Source of the DNA: a bacterium
Lineage (GTDB): Bacteria > Bdellovibrionota_C > UBA2361 > SZUA-149
DNA length: 51,118 nt
Direction: 5' to 3'
Assembly (NCBI GenBank): GCA_030433295.1
Contig: JAUIMJ010000003.1
Span: 1-51,118 of the forward strand
The translations under genes and the position numbers were made by a program. Shown here in pieces: positions 44,245 to 51,118 of the stretch. Below the pieces are notes generated by a model. The model was not told the DNA's origin, made no database searches, and saw only the letters and a list, made by a program, of their open reading frames with translations. The stretch's first letter is position 1. Each line of letters opens with the position of its first letter.

Positions 44245-44276
44245 CGATAGTCCGCCAGCGGTCCGGCGGACTATCG
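44245..44276. terminator. 12-bp perfect hairpin between the motE-like gene and the FMN reductase gene
   Basis: CGATAGTCCGCC-AGCGGTCC-GGCGGACTATCG sits between two convergent stop codons. The stem is perfect. There is no run of T residues on either side, so Rho-independent termination is likely but not certain. Confidence 0.65.
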
Positions 44277-44298
44277 GAGGCAAAGACCCTCGTCTTTT

Positions 44299-44883
44299 CT
44301 AGTCCTGCCTCAATCCGGCAGAAACTCTCAACAGCTCGCCAAGCATATCGTTTAATTTCTTTTGCTTTCCGTCGTCGAGTAGCTTCGGTTCATCCTCGCT
44401 GAATGCATCATGGGCAGAGCCCACGGCCAGCTGATCGGGCAGGACGTGCATGCCGATGTTACCAAGAATATCCCGCACATGAACGAGGCCTCTCATGCCG
44501 CCCAGGGCACCGGGGGAGGCGCTCAGCAGGAGTGCTGCCTTTCCGCGAAAACCAGCCATTGGCGTTTCATCCGGCTGCTTTCGGGAAATCCAGTCAATAG
44601 TGTTCTTAAGCAGGGGGCTGATGGAGCTATTGTATTCCGGTGAGACGATGATGAGCCCGTCTGCGGCATTGAAAACTCTCTTCAGGCGCAGCACATCGTC
44701 GGGAGCACCTTCGCTGGCCTCCAGATCCTGATTGTAGAGGGGGATATCCAGGTCTTCCAAACGTATGTTGCTGACATTGGCGCCCTGCTCCTCAGCGATT
44801 TTGGCGGCAATGTCCTTCAGGAGTGAGTTGTATGACCCCTTTCTGCTGCTTCCGGAAATTGCGACGATGTTTACCTTACTCAT
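44299..44883 (-). CDS. NAD(P)H-dependent FMN reductase (flavodoxin-like fold)
   Basis: 194 residues. Flavodoxin-like reductase of quinones, chromate or other electrophiles. The FMN phosphate loop is AISGSSRKGSYNSLL, followed by EYNSSISPLLKNTIDWISR, where SPEYN is the family signature. ATG 44883 has AGGAG 5 nt upstream; the ORF track start is 17 codons too early. It is the last gene of a marR-pirin-reductase set on the minus strand, about 60 nt after the pirin stop. The likely role is defence against quinone or electrophile stress. Confidence 0.93.
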   Translation of the reverse strand: MSKVNIVAISGSSRKGSYNSLLKDIAAKIAEEQGANVSNIRLEDLDIPLYNQDLEASEGAPDDVLRLKRVFNAADGLIIVSPEYNSSISPLLKNTIDWISRKQPDETPMAGFRGKAALLLSASPGALGGMRGLVHVRDILGNIGMHVLPDQLAVGSAHDAFSEDEPKLLDDGKQKKLNDMLGELLRVSAGLRQD

Positions 44884-44943
44884 ATTTGCTCCTTTTTCCT
44901 TGATTCTTACCACTGGGTGACTTTTACGTATCAATTTTGCCGA

Positions 44944-45702
44944 TCAATTGGCGTTTTTTGAGCTGCGAAGATCAAAGAGGAGAAACAGACTTTTTGCATC
45001 TGCCTCTATCTCCAATGTATCTTCAGTCTCATTTGGGAATTCCAGGCTGAGACCATCGCCTGCAGCCATCTGCGCTGAATTGACGCGAATTTCTCCTTCG
45101 AGAAGTTGTATCCATGCGGATCTGCCGACAGAGCTGCCATAGCTGAGGCCTGCTCCGGCTTCCAGAGTGCCTACAAATATATTGGCGTCCTGCCGGATTG
45201 GAAACGACTGCTCCCTACTGTTCTCTGGGCTGCTCTCCGCTGTTCTAGATGAATGGGCTATGCGCCTCAGGCTGTTCTTCTCTATGCCCTCCCGAAGCGA
45301 TAGTTGTTCGTATCTGGGTCCCAGGCCTTTTGTCTCCGGGTGCAGCCAGATCTGGTAGAGATGCAGGGGCTCGGAGCTTGAGGCGTTGTACTCGCTGTGG
45401 GTAACGCCCGAACCGGCAGACATATACTGCAGCTCCCCGGCCCTGATAATGCCGGAGTTACCCATACTGTCCTCGTGCTTAGCCGCGCCACTCAGTACAT
45501 AGGTGAAGATCTCCATATTGGCATGGGCATGGGTTGGAAATCCTTTGCCCGGTGCTATGACATCTTCATTAATGACCCGTAAATCGCTAAATCCCATATG
45601 CCTCGGGTCCCGATAGGAGGCAAAGCTAAAGGAGTGCTTACTGTCCAGCCAGCCGTGCTGCACATGTCCTCTGTCTTCGGCGTGTCGTATTGCGCTATTC
45701 AT
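44944..45702 (-). CDS. Pirin-family bicupin protein
   Basis: 252 residues. Bicupin with a metal site in the N-terminal cupin: the HAHANMEIFTYVLSG stretch gives two His and a Glu, and further on there is HSEYN. Some members (YhhW) show quercetin 2,3-dioxygenase activity; most roles are unknown. The ORF track extends 43 codons too far upstream. The family start MNSAIRHAEDRGHVQHGWLD at 45702 has AGGGAGG 5 nt before it. Lies 77 nt after the marR stop and before the FMN reductase gene; a pirin-reductase pair under a MarR repressor suggests redox or quinone response. Confidence 0.93.
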   Translation of the reverse strand: MNSAIRHAEDRGHVQHGWLDSKHSFSFASYRDPRHMGFSDLRVINEDVIAPGKGFPTHAHANMEIFTYVLSGAAKHEDSMGNSGIIRAGELQYMSAGSGVTHSEYNASSSEPLHLYQIWLHPETKGLGPRYEQLSLREGIEKNSLRRIAHSSRTAESSPENSREQSFPIRQDANIFVGTLEAGAGLSYGSSVGRSAWIQLLEGEIRVNSAQMAAGDGLSLEFPNETEDTLEIEADAKSLFLLFDLRSSKNAN

Positions 45703-45779
45703 TGCGTCCTCCCTATTATTAGTCCCCGTAGCCTGAAACTTCTGCTGAAATATCCCCCTCATGAGATCACTCTGCAGGC

Positions 45780-46250
45780 TTATGCGGGGGAAGCTACCCA
45801 GGCACTGCGTACCGTTTCTAAGAGCTGGCAAAGCGTAGTCATTTGCTCTGCGTCTACATGGGCGAACAGCTCTTTGTTGAGGGATTCCACTTCGGGTTGT
45901 AAGCGCCGAAGCAAAGCCTCGCCTTCGCTGCTCAGCCTGACGAGAATCTTTCGTCTATCGCTCTCGCCGCGTACCCGTTCAATGAGCTGCTGCTTCTCGA
46001 GTCGGTCGAGGAGGCCCGTAATCGCAGGAACGACCTGAATCATCCGCTGGGATATTTCTGAACACTGAAGTGCTTCCGCTGCTCCTCCAAGAATGCGTAG
46101 CACGTTATACTGTGAACTCGTGATTCCATGGCTGCGAAACAGACGACCAAAACGATTCTGCAGGAGGTCACTGGTTCTCAGTATCTGTAGGCTGCATTCC
46201 TCTTCTATGAGCTCGAATGGCCGGCTGCGCTGTAGTTGTTTGTAGAGCAC
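45780..46250 (-). CDS. MarR-family transcriptional regulator
   Basis: 156 residues. Winged-helix dimeric repressor. The core is QYNVLRILGGAAEALQCSEISQRMIQVVPAITGLLDRLEKQQLIERVRGESDRRKILVRLSSEGEALL, which contains the recognition helix and the wing DRRKILV. No conserved pair of sensing cysteines is visible; one Cys lies near the N-terminus (SLQIL preceded by EEEC) and another in LQCSE. GTG start with GGAGAT upstream. First gene of the marR-pirin-reductase set, with a likely self-operator 14-46 bp upstream. Confidence 0.92.
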   Translation of the reverse strand: MLYKQLQRSRPFELIEEECSLQILRTSDLLQNRFGRLFRSHGITSSQYNVLRILGGAAEALQCSEISQRMIQVVPAITGLLDRLEKQQLIERVRGESDRRKILVRLSSEGEALLRRLQPEVESLNKELFAHVDAEQMTTLCQLLETVRSAWVASPA

Positions 46251-46263
46251 GAATCATCTCCAA

Positions 46264-46296
46264 TAGTTGATATGTAAAATAATCACACATAAACTA
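46264..46296. promoter_or_regulatory. Candidate MarR operator
   Basis: TAGTTGATATGT, 9 bases, then ACACATAAACTA. The arms are related by dyad symmetry at about 9 of 12 positions. AT-rich and directly upstream of the marR start, as expected for an autorepressed MarR gene. It lies between marR (minus) and fliK (plus). Confidence 0.55.
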
Positions 46297-46472
46297 AAGT
46301 TCGTCAAGTCTGGCGGGCAGAGTGAGAACAGGCAGGGAAAAGTGAGCAAAAGGGACAAAATTTCCGGCAAAATTTGCCTGCCTGGTAGAAACTGCCTCTG
46401 CTGCTATTTTTATCCAAAATGTAAGCCTCTGAAATAGCTGGGTAAAATCCTCCCTGGAGCTTTGGCGCGGGC

Positions 46473-46488
46473 TGGCAAGGGCTTTGCT
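46473..46488 (+). promoter_or_regulatory. Sigma-54 promoter immediately upstream of fliK
   Basis: TGGCAAGGGCTTTGCT differs from TGGCACG-N4-TTGCW at one fixed position and keeps GG-N10-GC. Transcription would begin near 46498. The ORF track start (TTG 46484) lies inside the -12 element and cannot be the translated start if this promoter is used. Confidence 0.75.
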
Positions 46489-46510
46489 TAGTATTGGAAG
46501 TGGATGTGGA

Positions 46511-48103
46511 GTGGAACTGAGCAGTATTAGTGGGGATGGAAGCGTGGAAAGCAATAAGATTAGCCAATTGGCTCAGGGACTGAGTTCAAAGGCGCAGGCA
46601 GCGCAGAAAGCAGTGAGCGGTGAAGATGTGGAAGGCACATTTTCACGATTGTTGGCCCAGCTCTTCGGAGGAAGGCCGGCACAAAGCGAGGTGCTTGACC
46701 CATTAGAGTTCGCACCAGCTCCCGTAGGGACTGAAGTACGGCAGGAAGCCAGAGAAGCAGAGGTATCGGAGGAAGTAAGCGATGAAGACGCTTCGATTGC
46801 ACAGGAAGAAGAAGTAGCACAGGAAGAGAGCTCTTCCACCGAGGAAGAAACGGAGGAGAGCGAAGTTGCGGCGGAAGGGAATTCAGCCACGGAAATAGCG
46901 GACGAGACGATGATCATAGAGGATTTGATCACCGAGGTAGTCCCAGAAGAGGAAGTTGTTCTGCTTGAAGAGGCCATACCCACGGAACAGGTGGCAGAAG
47001 TTGTTGAAGCAGTAGCAGAAGAAGTTGAGCCGACGCAGGTAGCAAAGGCAGCAGTTGTCACGGAGACAACGACTGAACGAGTGCGAAACGTTGAAATACA
47101 GAAGGATCAGGCAGTAGACGTGAAGAAAGATGCTCCACAACAGCAGCAACAGCGACCTGAGATGCTTCAGTCTCAGGCCCAGGAGGCAGCAGAGTATGCT
47201 GAGCTCGCAGGGGAGGCCGTTGAAACTGCAAATAGTGGAAAGCAGACACAGGCAGTGAACAGCAAGCGAGTTGAGAAAGTTCAGCTGGACGTAAGCCGTC
47301 CGGAACGTTCTTTCACTAACTTCGAGGAAGTATCGGAAGGAGCCGAGGCAACGCTGACTGCTACAATACCACAGGCGCAGGCAGCGCCCGTGCAGGCGCG
47401 AAGCGCAGAGACAGGACTGCAGAACGTTGGCGGTGCTGAACTGGCAGGCGGAAGCGCTTTGAGTGCACAGATAGTGCAGTCGGCAAGTTCGACAGGAGGA
47501 CAGTCGGGACAGTCAGGTCTTTCAGGGCAGGGAGCAGACGCCGGACTATTTGCAGGAAGCAAGAGCAAGCGTGCAACTACTGATGCAAAGGCTGCGGAGA
47601 AGCCACGCGGAGAGAAGTTAGCACAAAGTGAGCAGGAAAAAGTTGTTGAGAAGGTGAAAGAGCTTCTCAAGAATGCTTCAGCTGCTCGAAATGGTAATAC
47701 ACTTGTCGTTAGACTGGATCCCCCAAAACTCGGTAGTATGACGATGCGGGTGACACATAAGGATGGCCAGGTGTATGCTCGAATTGTTCCGGATTCTCAG
47801 GAGGTAGAGGATACCTTGAGAAATCGAATTCCGGAGCTGATGCAGGTGCTGAGTCAGGCGGGAATGCGCGCAGACGATGTGCACGTAAGTATTGGCCACG
47901 AGCGATCCGAGTCCGAGATGTACCAGTTTAGTGAGTTTTTTAATCAGAGTGGATTTTCAAAGGAGCAGGCGAAGAGCGAGCGCGAAAAGCAAGGCAGTAA
48001 GTCAGATGCCAGCGGTTCTGCGGTCCAGGGTGATGCCGGAGTGGATATCACAATGACGTCTTCGCAGCAGCAATCAGTCGAGAGTGGCGCCTGGGTGGCA
48101 TAA
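46511..48103 (+). CDS. fliK: Flagellar hook-length control protein FliK
   Basis: About 530 residues. Secreted molecular ruler that sets hook length and switches export specificity. The C-terminal domain is diagnostic: LVVRLDPPKLGSMTMRVTHKDGQVYARIVPDSQ ... LRNRIPELMQVLSQAGM. The N-terminal about 400 residues are low-complexity (Glu/Ala/Val/Gln-rich), as expected for the ruler part. The TTG start of the ORF track overlaps the -12 box. GTG 46511 or GTG 46544 (GGGGATGGA upstream) are realistic starts; I list the first, without much certainty. Separated from the motE-like gene by a minus-strand islet but followed directly by flgD and flgE. Confidence 0.9.
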   Translation: MELSSISGDGSVESNKISQLAQGLSSKAQAAQKAVSGEDVEGTFSRLLAQLFGGRPAQSEVLDPLEFAPAPVGTEVRQEAREAEVSEEVSDEDASIAQEEEVAQEESSSTEEETEESEVAAEGNSATEIADETMIIEDLITEVVPEEEVVLLEEAIPTEQVAEVVEAVAEEVEPTQVAKAAVVTETTTERVRNVEIQKDQAVDVKKDAPQQQQQRPEMLQSQAQEAAEYAELAGEAVETANSGKQTQAVNSKRVEKVQLDVSRPERSFTNFEEVSEGAEATLTATIPQAQAAPVQARSAETGLQNVGGAELAGGSALSAQIVQSASSTGGQSGQSGLSGQGADAGLFAGSKSKRATTDAKAAEKPRGEKLAQSEQEKVVEKVKELLKNASAARNGNTLVVRLDPPKLGSMTMRVTHKDGQVYARIVPDSQEVEDTLRNRIPELMQVLSQAGMRADDVHVSIGHERSESEMYQFSEFFNQSGFSKEQAKSEREKQGSKSDASGSAVQGDAGVDITMTSSQQQSVESGAWVA

Positions 48104-48181
48104 AACCCCGACGATCTCGATTGACCTTGAAGTCGAATTGAAACAGCCTCGATAGAGGCATAGTGAATACAGAGAGCAATT

Positions 48182-48862
48182 ATGGCCGATGACAACAGCA
48201 TCAATGCTATAAAAGGGGCAAACAACGTAACCCCCGCTTCCAATACCCAGAATTCTTCGAGTTCCTCGAGTCTGACGGGTCAGCAGGAGCTGGGGCAACA
48301 GGAATTCCTGACGCTGCTGGTCAACCAGCTGCAGAATCAGGATCCCCTGGACCCCATGAACAGTGAAGAGTTTGCGGTGCAGTTGGCACAATTCAGTCAG
48401 CTGGAAACACTGAACCGCATCGACCAGAAGCTGGGAGATAGTTTCTCAAGTTCAAATTCTATCGGAAGCATGGCTTCCTACCTCGGAAACGAAGTAGTGA
48501 TGGGTGATGCTTTCATGAATGTTGAAGGAGGTAATGGATCAAACCTCCTACTCGATGTACCCGAGGGCACGCAGTCGATTCGCGTGGATCTCGTTGACCA
48601 GGATGGGACCATTGTAGGGCAGCACGCAATCGATGACATCGATGCAGGCCGGCAGGTAGTAAATCTCAAAGATTTGCCGGTGCAGGATGGAAAATACGAT
48701 GTTCGTGTTGTGTCAGTTGACGCGGAAGGTCGCTTTGTCGACCTGGATGCCAAGGTCACTGCTACGGTGGAAGGATTTGTTCTCGAGCCTGAGCCACGAC
48801 TGATTGTCGATGGTGAAGAGGTGGCGCTGGAGCAGATAGTGGAAGTTTACAAGGGAGCGTAG
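48182..48862 (+). CDS. flgD: Flagellar hook-capping/assembly protein FlgD
   Basis: 226 residues. Hook cap needed for polymerising FlgE. The N-terminal signature is LGQQEFLTLLVNQLQNQDPLDPMNSEEFAVQLAQFSQLE. The middle and C-terminal beta domains follow (DVPEGTQSIRVDLVDQDG, GRQVVNLKDLPVQDGKYDVRV), matching the FlgD Ig-like FLG domain. The 78-nt gap from fliK holds no clear promoter, so co-transcription with fliK is likely. Confidence 0.95.
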   Translation: MADDNSINAIKGANNVTPASNTQNSSSSSSLTGQQELGQQEFLTLLVNQLQNQDPLDPMNSEEFAVQLAQFSQLETLNRIDQKLGDSFSSSNSIGSMASYLGNEVVMGDAFMNVEGGNGSNLLLDVPEGTQSIRVDLVDQDGTIVGQHAIDDIDAGRQVVNLKDLPVQDGKYDVRVVSVDAEGRFVDLDAKVTATVEGFVLEPEPRLIVDGEEVALEQIVEVYKGA

Positions 48863-48897
48863 TGCGCAGGTAGATTCGGCATGATGCCGGGGCTATG

Positions 48898-49007
48898 CCA
48901 GTTCTTGCATGAAGCAAGCTGGTGTGCGGCGCCACGGGAACGTGGAACCTTGTAAGCAGAGCGGTTGTTGTTGTGGGTTAATTTAATTAACGTGGGAGGA
49001 ATCCACT
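48898..49007 (+). promoter_or_regulatory. Structured flgE leader with ribosome site in a hairpin loop
   Basis: The 145-nt flgD-flgE gap contains several stems: CCAG-TT-CTTGC-ATGAA-GCAAG-CTGG (48898-48922), CCACG-GGAA-CGTGG with a GNRA-type loop (48932-48945), GTTAA-TTTAA-TTAAC (48977-48991) and GTGG-GAGGAAT-CCAC (48992-49006). The Shine-Dalgarno GGAGGAA is in the loop of the last stem, just before the GTG start. This suggests translational control of hook protein; a known riboswitch class could not be assigned. Confidence 0.45.
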
Positions 49008-50330
49008 GTGCCTAGTATCTCTGATGGTCTATTTGCCGGTCGTGCCGGAATTCAATCACACGGAACTGCGATTTCAGTTCTCGCTGATAATATCGCAAAC
49101 CAAAACACAGTTGGTTTTAAACAATCCCGCGCGGATTTTGTTGACCTGCTCGCCGGAACTATCGGCGGTGGCGGCGGTGCCGGTTCTACGGGGAGTGGTT
49201 CCTCGGTAGTCGGTATCACACCAAACCTCAAGCAGGGGTCATTCGAATTCACCGGTCGAGGTCTTGATGCCGGTATTGATGGCAACGGATTGTTCATCGT
49301 AAACGACCCCAACACTAACCAAAGATTTTACACACGAGCGGGTAACTTTCAGGTCGACCCCTCCGGTAACCTCCTCGATCAGAACGGCTTCGGCGTTCTC
49401 GGATTTCCGGCAAACGGTGCCGGTGGCCTTGAGGCCCTGAACGTAAACATTCAGGCAACGGGCGATGTGGATTCGGGGAACGTGACGATTACCGGTAACC
49501 TTGATGCTACGTCGGAATTGAGGCCAACACCTGGTTTTGTAAATGCTGTAGACGGAACTGCTGTTGCTGGACAAACCTTTGCAACCCTTGGAGCTCAGGC
49601 TAATTTCCAAACGTCGGTCGACGTATTTGACTCCATTGGCGCGAGTCATACTGTTACCCTTTTCTACTATCACAGCACCCTGGGGGATGCGAGCGTTCCT
49701 CAAAACAGCGTATGGACAGTACAGGCTGTAGTAGATGGGTCGGAGGTGACCGGTGGTACCGCGGGACAGCCTTTTCAAATTGGTTCTCAAACAATAGAGT
49801 TTGGCTCTAACGGTTTGCGAACGGCTCCGCCTATTGCGCCCGCAGCAGACTTCACTGCGACTCCCGCGTGGAGTAGTGGTGCAGCCGCGGGTGCCATTAA
49901 TTTTACCCTTGCGCCCTATACGCAGTTTGCATCGCCATCAAACGTTGGCTCTATTGCTCAGGACGGAACGGGTTCTGGTAGTGTTGTCGGATTTAACTTC
50001 TCCGACGACGGAACTCTCTCTGCCCAGCTCGATAACGGTGAGGTAGCAACCATCGGAACCGTTGCTCTGGCGATTTTTGCAAACACCGAAGGTCTCGCTC
50101 GTCTCGGTAACTCGCTCTTTGCCGAAACATCAGACGCGGGTGAAGCCGTTATCGGTCAGCCGGATACGGGAACCTTCGGCCGTCTGGAGTCAGGTGCGCT
50201 GGAGCTTTCAAACGCCGATATCGCTGCCGACTTCATTAAGCTGATTTCACTACAGCGGGGTTTTCAGGGGAGTTCGCGGGTTATTACGAATATTGATGAC
50301 CTTCTAAACGAAATCATCAACCTCGCCTAG
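49008..50330 (+). CDS. flgE: Flagellar hook protein FlgE
   Basis: 440 residues. Polymerises into the hook, the universal joint of the flagellum. The N-terminus GLFAGRAGIQSHGTAISVLADNIANQNTVGFKQSRADF is the rod/hook signature, and the hook D1 domain has GRGLDAGIDGNGLFIVND. The C-terminus LESGALELSNADIAADFIKLISLQRGFQGSSRVI completes the family. GTG start, preceded by GGAGGAA. Last flagellar gene here; a bidirectional terminator follows. Confidence 0.97.
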   Translation: MPSISDGLFAGRAGIQSHGTAISVLADNIANQNTVGFKQSRADFVDLLAGTIGGGGGAGSTGSGSSVVGITPNLKQGSFEFTGRGLDAGIDGNGLFIVNDPNTNQRFYTRAGNFQVDPSGNLLDQNGFGVLGFPANGAGGLEALNVNIQATGDVDSGNVTITGNLDATSELRPTPGFVNAVDGTAVAGQTFATLGAQANFQTSVDVFDSIGASHTVTLFYYHSTLGDASVPQNSVWTVQAVVDGSEVTGGTAGQPFQIGSQTIEFGSNGLRTAPPIAPAADFTATPAWSSGAAAGAINFTLAPYTQFASPSNVGSIAQDGTGSGSVVGFNFSDDGTLSAQLDNGEVATIGTVALAIFANTEGLARLGNSLFAETSDAGEAVIGQPDTGTFGRLESGALELSNADIAADFIKLISLQRGFQGSSRVITNIDDLLNEIINLA

Positions 50331-50379
50331 AAAAACGATTTTGGCTGATCTCGTCAGAACGGGAGATTTTGCGATGCTC

Positions 50380-50398
50380 GCTGTAGTGCTACTACAGC
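50380..50398 (+). other. Hairpin after flgE
   Basis: GCTGTAGT-GCT-ACTACAGC is a near-perfect short palindrome 50 nt beyond the flgE stop. Possible 3'-end stability structure; the real terminator is further downstream. Confidence 0.4.
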
Positions 50399-50542
50399 TG
50401 TGCTTCTCAAATTCACGTTCTAACGACCTCAACTCAAACTCATTTTTCTAGGTCGACCGATGGCGGTTTGTACTCAAACTCCTTCCTCTCGGTCTTCTAG
50501 TGGGCGTCGTTTTTTTTCGACGTAGATCCTTCAGCTTAGATC

Positions 50543-50584
50543 AAAAAAAGCCTCTGGCTCCTTGGAGCGTAGAGGCTTTTTTTT
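50543..50584. terminator. Bidirectional intrinsic terminator
   Basis: AAAAAAAGCCTCT, a 15-nt loop, then AGAGGCTTTTTTTT. The A tract on one side and T tract on the other let it stop transcripts from flgE (plus) and from the barrel gene (minus), which converge here. Confidence 0.92.
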
Positions 50585-50604
50585 GTTCTGAGTTCGGCTG
50601 GTTT

Positions 50605-51118
50605 TTAGAGGGGGAGGCCTACTAAACCGGCGTTCAGGGTTACGTAGATTCGGTTGACTTCGTAGTCGTTGCTCTGGAATCTGAGCTGTTCTTCGAGGTC
50701 GTCGTCTTCTGCGTTTTGGGTGATGTAGTTGTAGCCGAAGACCAGAGAGAGGTTCTGCGTGAGGGCCAGGGTTCCGGAGGCGCTGGCGTCGAAACGTTGT
50801 GTGCTGCGCGACAGGCTGCTGTCGGATGAGAACTCGTTGTAGGTTCCGGCAAGCGTCAGGCTGAAGCGGTCGCCGAATGCCTTGGTGAGGTTGGCAAATA
50901 CCGATCGGGTGAAGATGCGGTCGCCATCGAGGTCATTGGTGATTTCCTGCGCGAGGCCGAGGCTGGCGGTGCTCCCGGGTGCGAAGTTGTAGCCCATGTT
51001 TCCGGAGAAGGTGAGGGAACTGTCTGAGCTGCCAGGCTCGATGATCACGGTTTCTGCGTCGCCGTTCTTCTTGATGAAGGTGACCTCTCTGGGGCCCGGC
51101 TCATCATGCAAACTGCTG
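50605..51118 (-). CDS. Probable outer-membrane beta-barrel protein, 5' end outside the window
   Basis: Only the C-terminal part is present; the frame stays open to the right edge, so the TTG start given by the ORF track (51111) is not real. About 170 residues of alternating hydrophobic and polar strands with short loops are visible: LTFSGNMGYNFAPGSTASLGLAQE, FANLTKAFGDRFSLTLAGTYNEF, ASGTLALTQNLSLVFGYNYI and VNRIYVTLNAGL. This matches the pattern of an outer-membrane barrel or a repeat-built porin. It does not end in the canonical Phe. Unknown function; it converges on flgE across a bidirectional terminator. Confidence 0.75.
   Translation of the reverse strand, partial: SSLHDEPGPREVTFIKKNGDAETVIIEPGSSDSSLTFSGNMGYNFAPGSTASLGLAQEITNDLDGDRIFTRSVFANLTKAFGDRFSLTLAGTYNEFSSDSSLSRSTQRFDASASGTLALTQNLSLVFGYNYITQNAEDDDLEEQLRFQSNDYEVNRIYVTLNAGLVGLPL

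Noticed and set aside
45703-45831. 43-residue N-terminal extension of the pirin ORF
   Set aside because: It overlaps the end of the marR gene and precedes a perfect ribosome site and family start at 45702.
48862-49007. Possible c-di-GMP-I (GEMM) riboswitch before flgE
   Set aside because: GGC...GCC pairing and a GCCACGGG stretch recall the class, but the conserved CAAACC, GACGCAAAGCC and GNRA loop of the first hairpin are missing. I keep only a structured leader.
1-51118. tRNA, rRNA, CRISPR array, insertion sequence or prophage genes
   Set aside because: I searched by eye for T-loop and anticodon-arm patterns, regular short repeats with spacers, transposase motifs and phage genes and found none. 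The palindromic repeats lack regular spacing and spacers, so they are not a CRISPR array.

Overview
The window looks like a chromosomal segment of a flagellated, Gram-negative, rod-shaped bacterium. The evidence is lipoprotein and outer-membrane genes, an MreB, an OprP-type porin, and a flagellar operon under sigma-54-type control. The mix (NtrC-family activators with a soluble histidine kinase in front of flgB-flgC-fliE-fliF-fliG-fliH-fliI-fliJ, a MotE-like gene, RNase E/G, an acyl-CoA dehydrogenase) suggests a deltaproteobacterial or Bdellovibrionota-like lineage. I cannot name the taxon from the sequence alone. I found no tRNA, rRNA, CRISPR array, transposase or phage gene.

Layout. (1) 0-8.5 kb: a class I/II aminotransferase with an unknown partner gene; then on the minus strand a LysM lipoprotein, an MreB-type actin overlapping a GAF plus degenerate-GGDEF protein, and RNase E/G. 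(2) 8.4-10.1 kb: about 1.7 kb without a convincing gene. (3) 10.1-16.9 kb: an acyl/thioester reductase-like NAD(P) protein, a glycine-zipper lipoprotein, a CheY-like receiver, a RarD permease, a tandem-domain AsnC/Lrp regulator and an acyl-CoA dehydrogenase. (4) 17.2-21.7 kb: phosphate and glycerol-phosphate genes, namely a phosphate-selective porin with a strong terminator, GlpD and a PstS-like binding protein. (5) 22-30 kb: alpha-glucan metabolism, glgX-glgB-malQ, then a family 4 glycosyltransferase. (6) 30-31.2 kb: a GDP-mannose-3,5-epimerase-like SDR. (7) 31.7-50.3 kb: the flagellar region. It starts with a sigma-54 activator lacking a receiver domain, an exported TPR protein, a soluble histidine kinase and an NtrC-type response regulator. 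The hook-basal-body and export genes flgB to motE follow, then fliK-flgD-flgE. A minus-strand marR-pirin-FMN reductase islet sits between motE and fliK. (8) The right edge cuts into a probable outer-membrane beta-barrel gene.

Regulatory logic. Three good -24/-12 (sigma-54) promoter matches lie where they would be expected: upstream of the first activator gene, upstream of flgB and immediately upstream of fliK. This fits a cascade in which the activators turn on basal-body and hook genes.

The most unusual signal is a family of modular palindromic intergenic repeats, at four loci in this window. Each is built from up to three hairpins in fixed order: GCATTTTTC/GAAAAATGC, GCGCGGAC/GTCCGCGC, and a long AGAGCAGTC...GACTGCTCT hairpin. 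At two loci the repeat edge CTAGAGCA supplies the TAG stop codon of the preceding gene (glgB and the kinase gene). One copy sits between the flagellar kinase and response-regulator genes and produces a spurious N-terminal extension of the regulator ORF.
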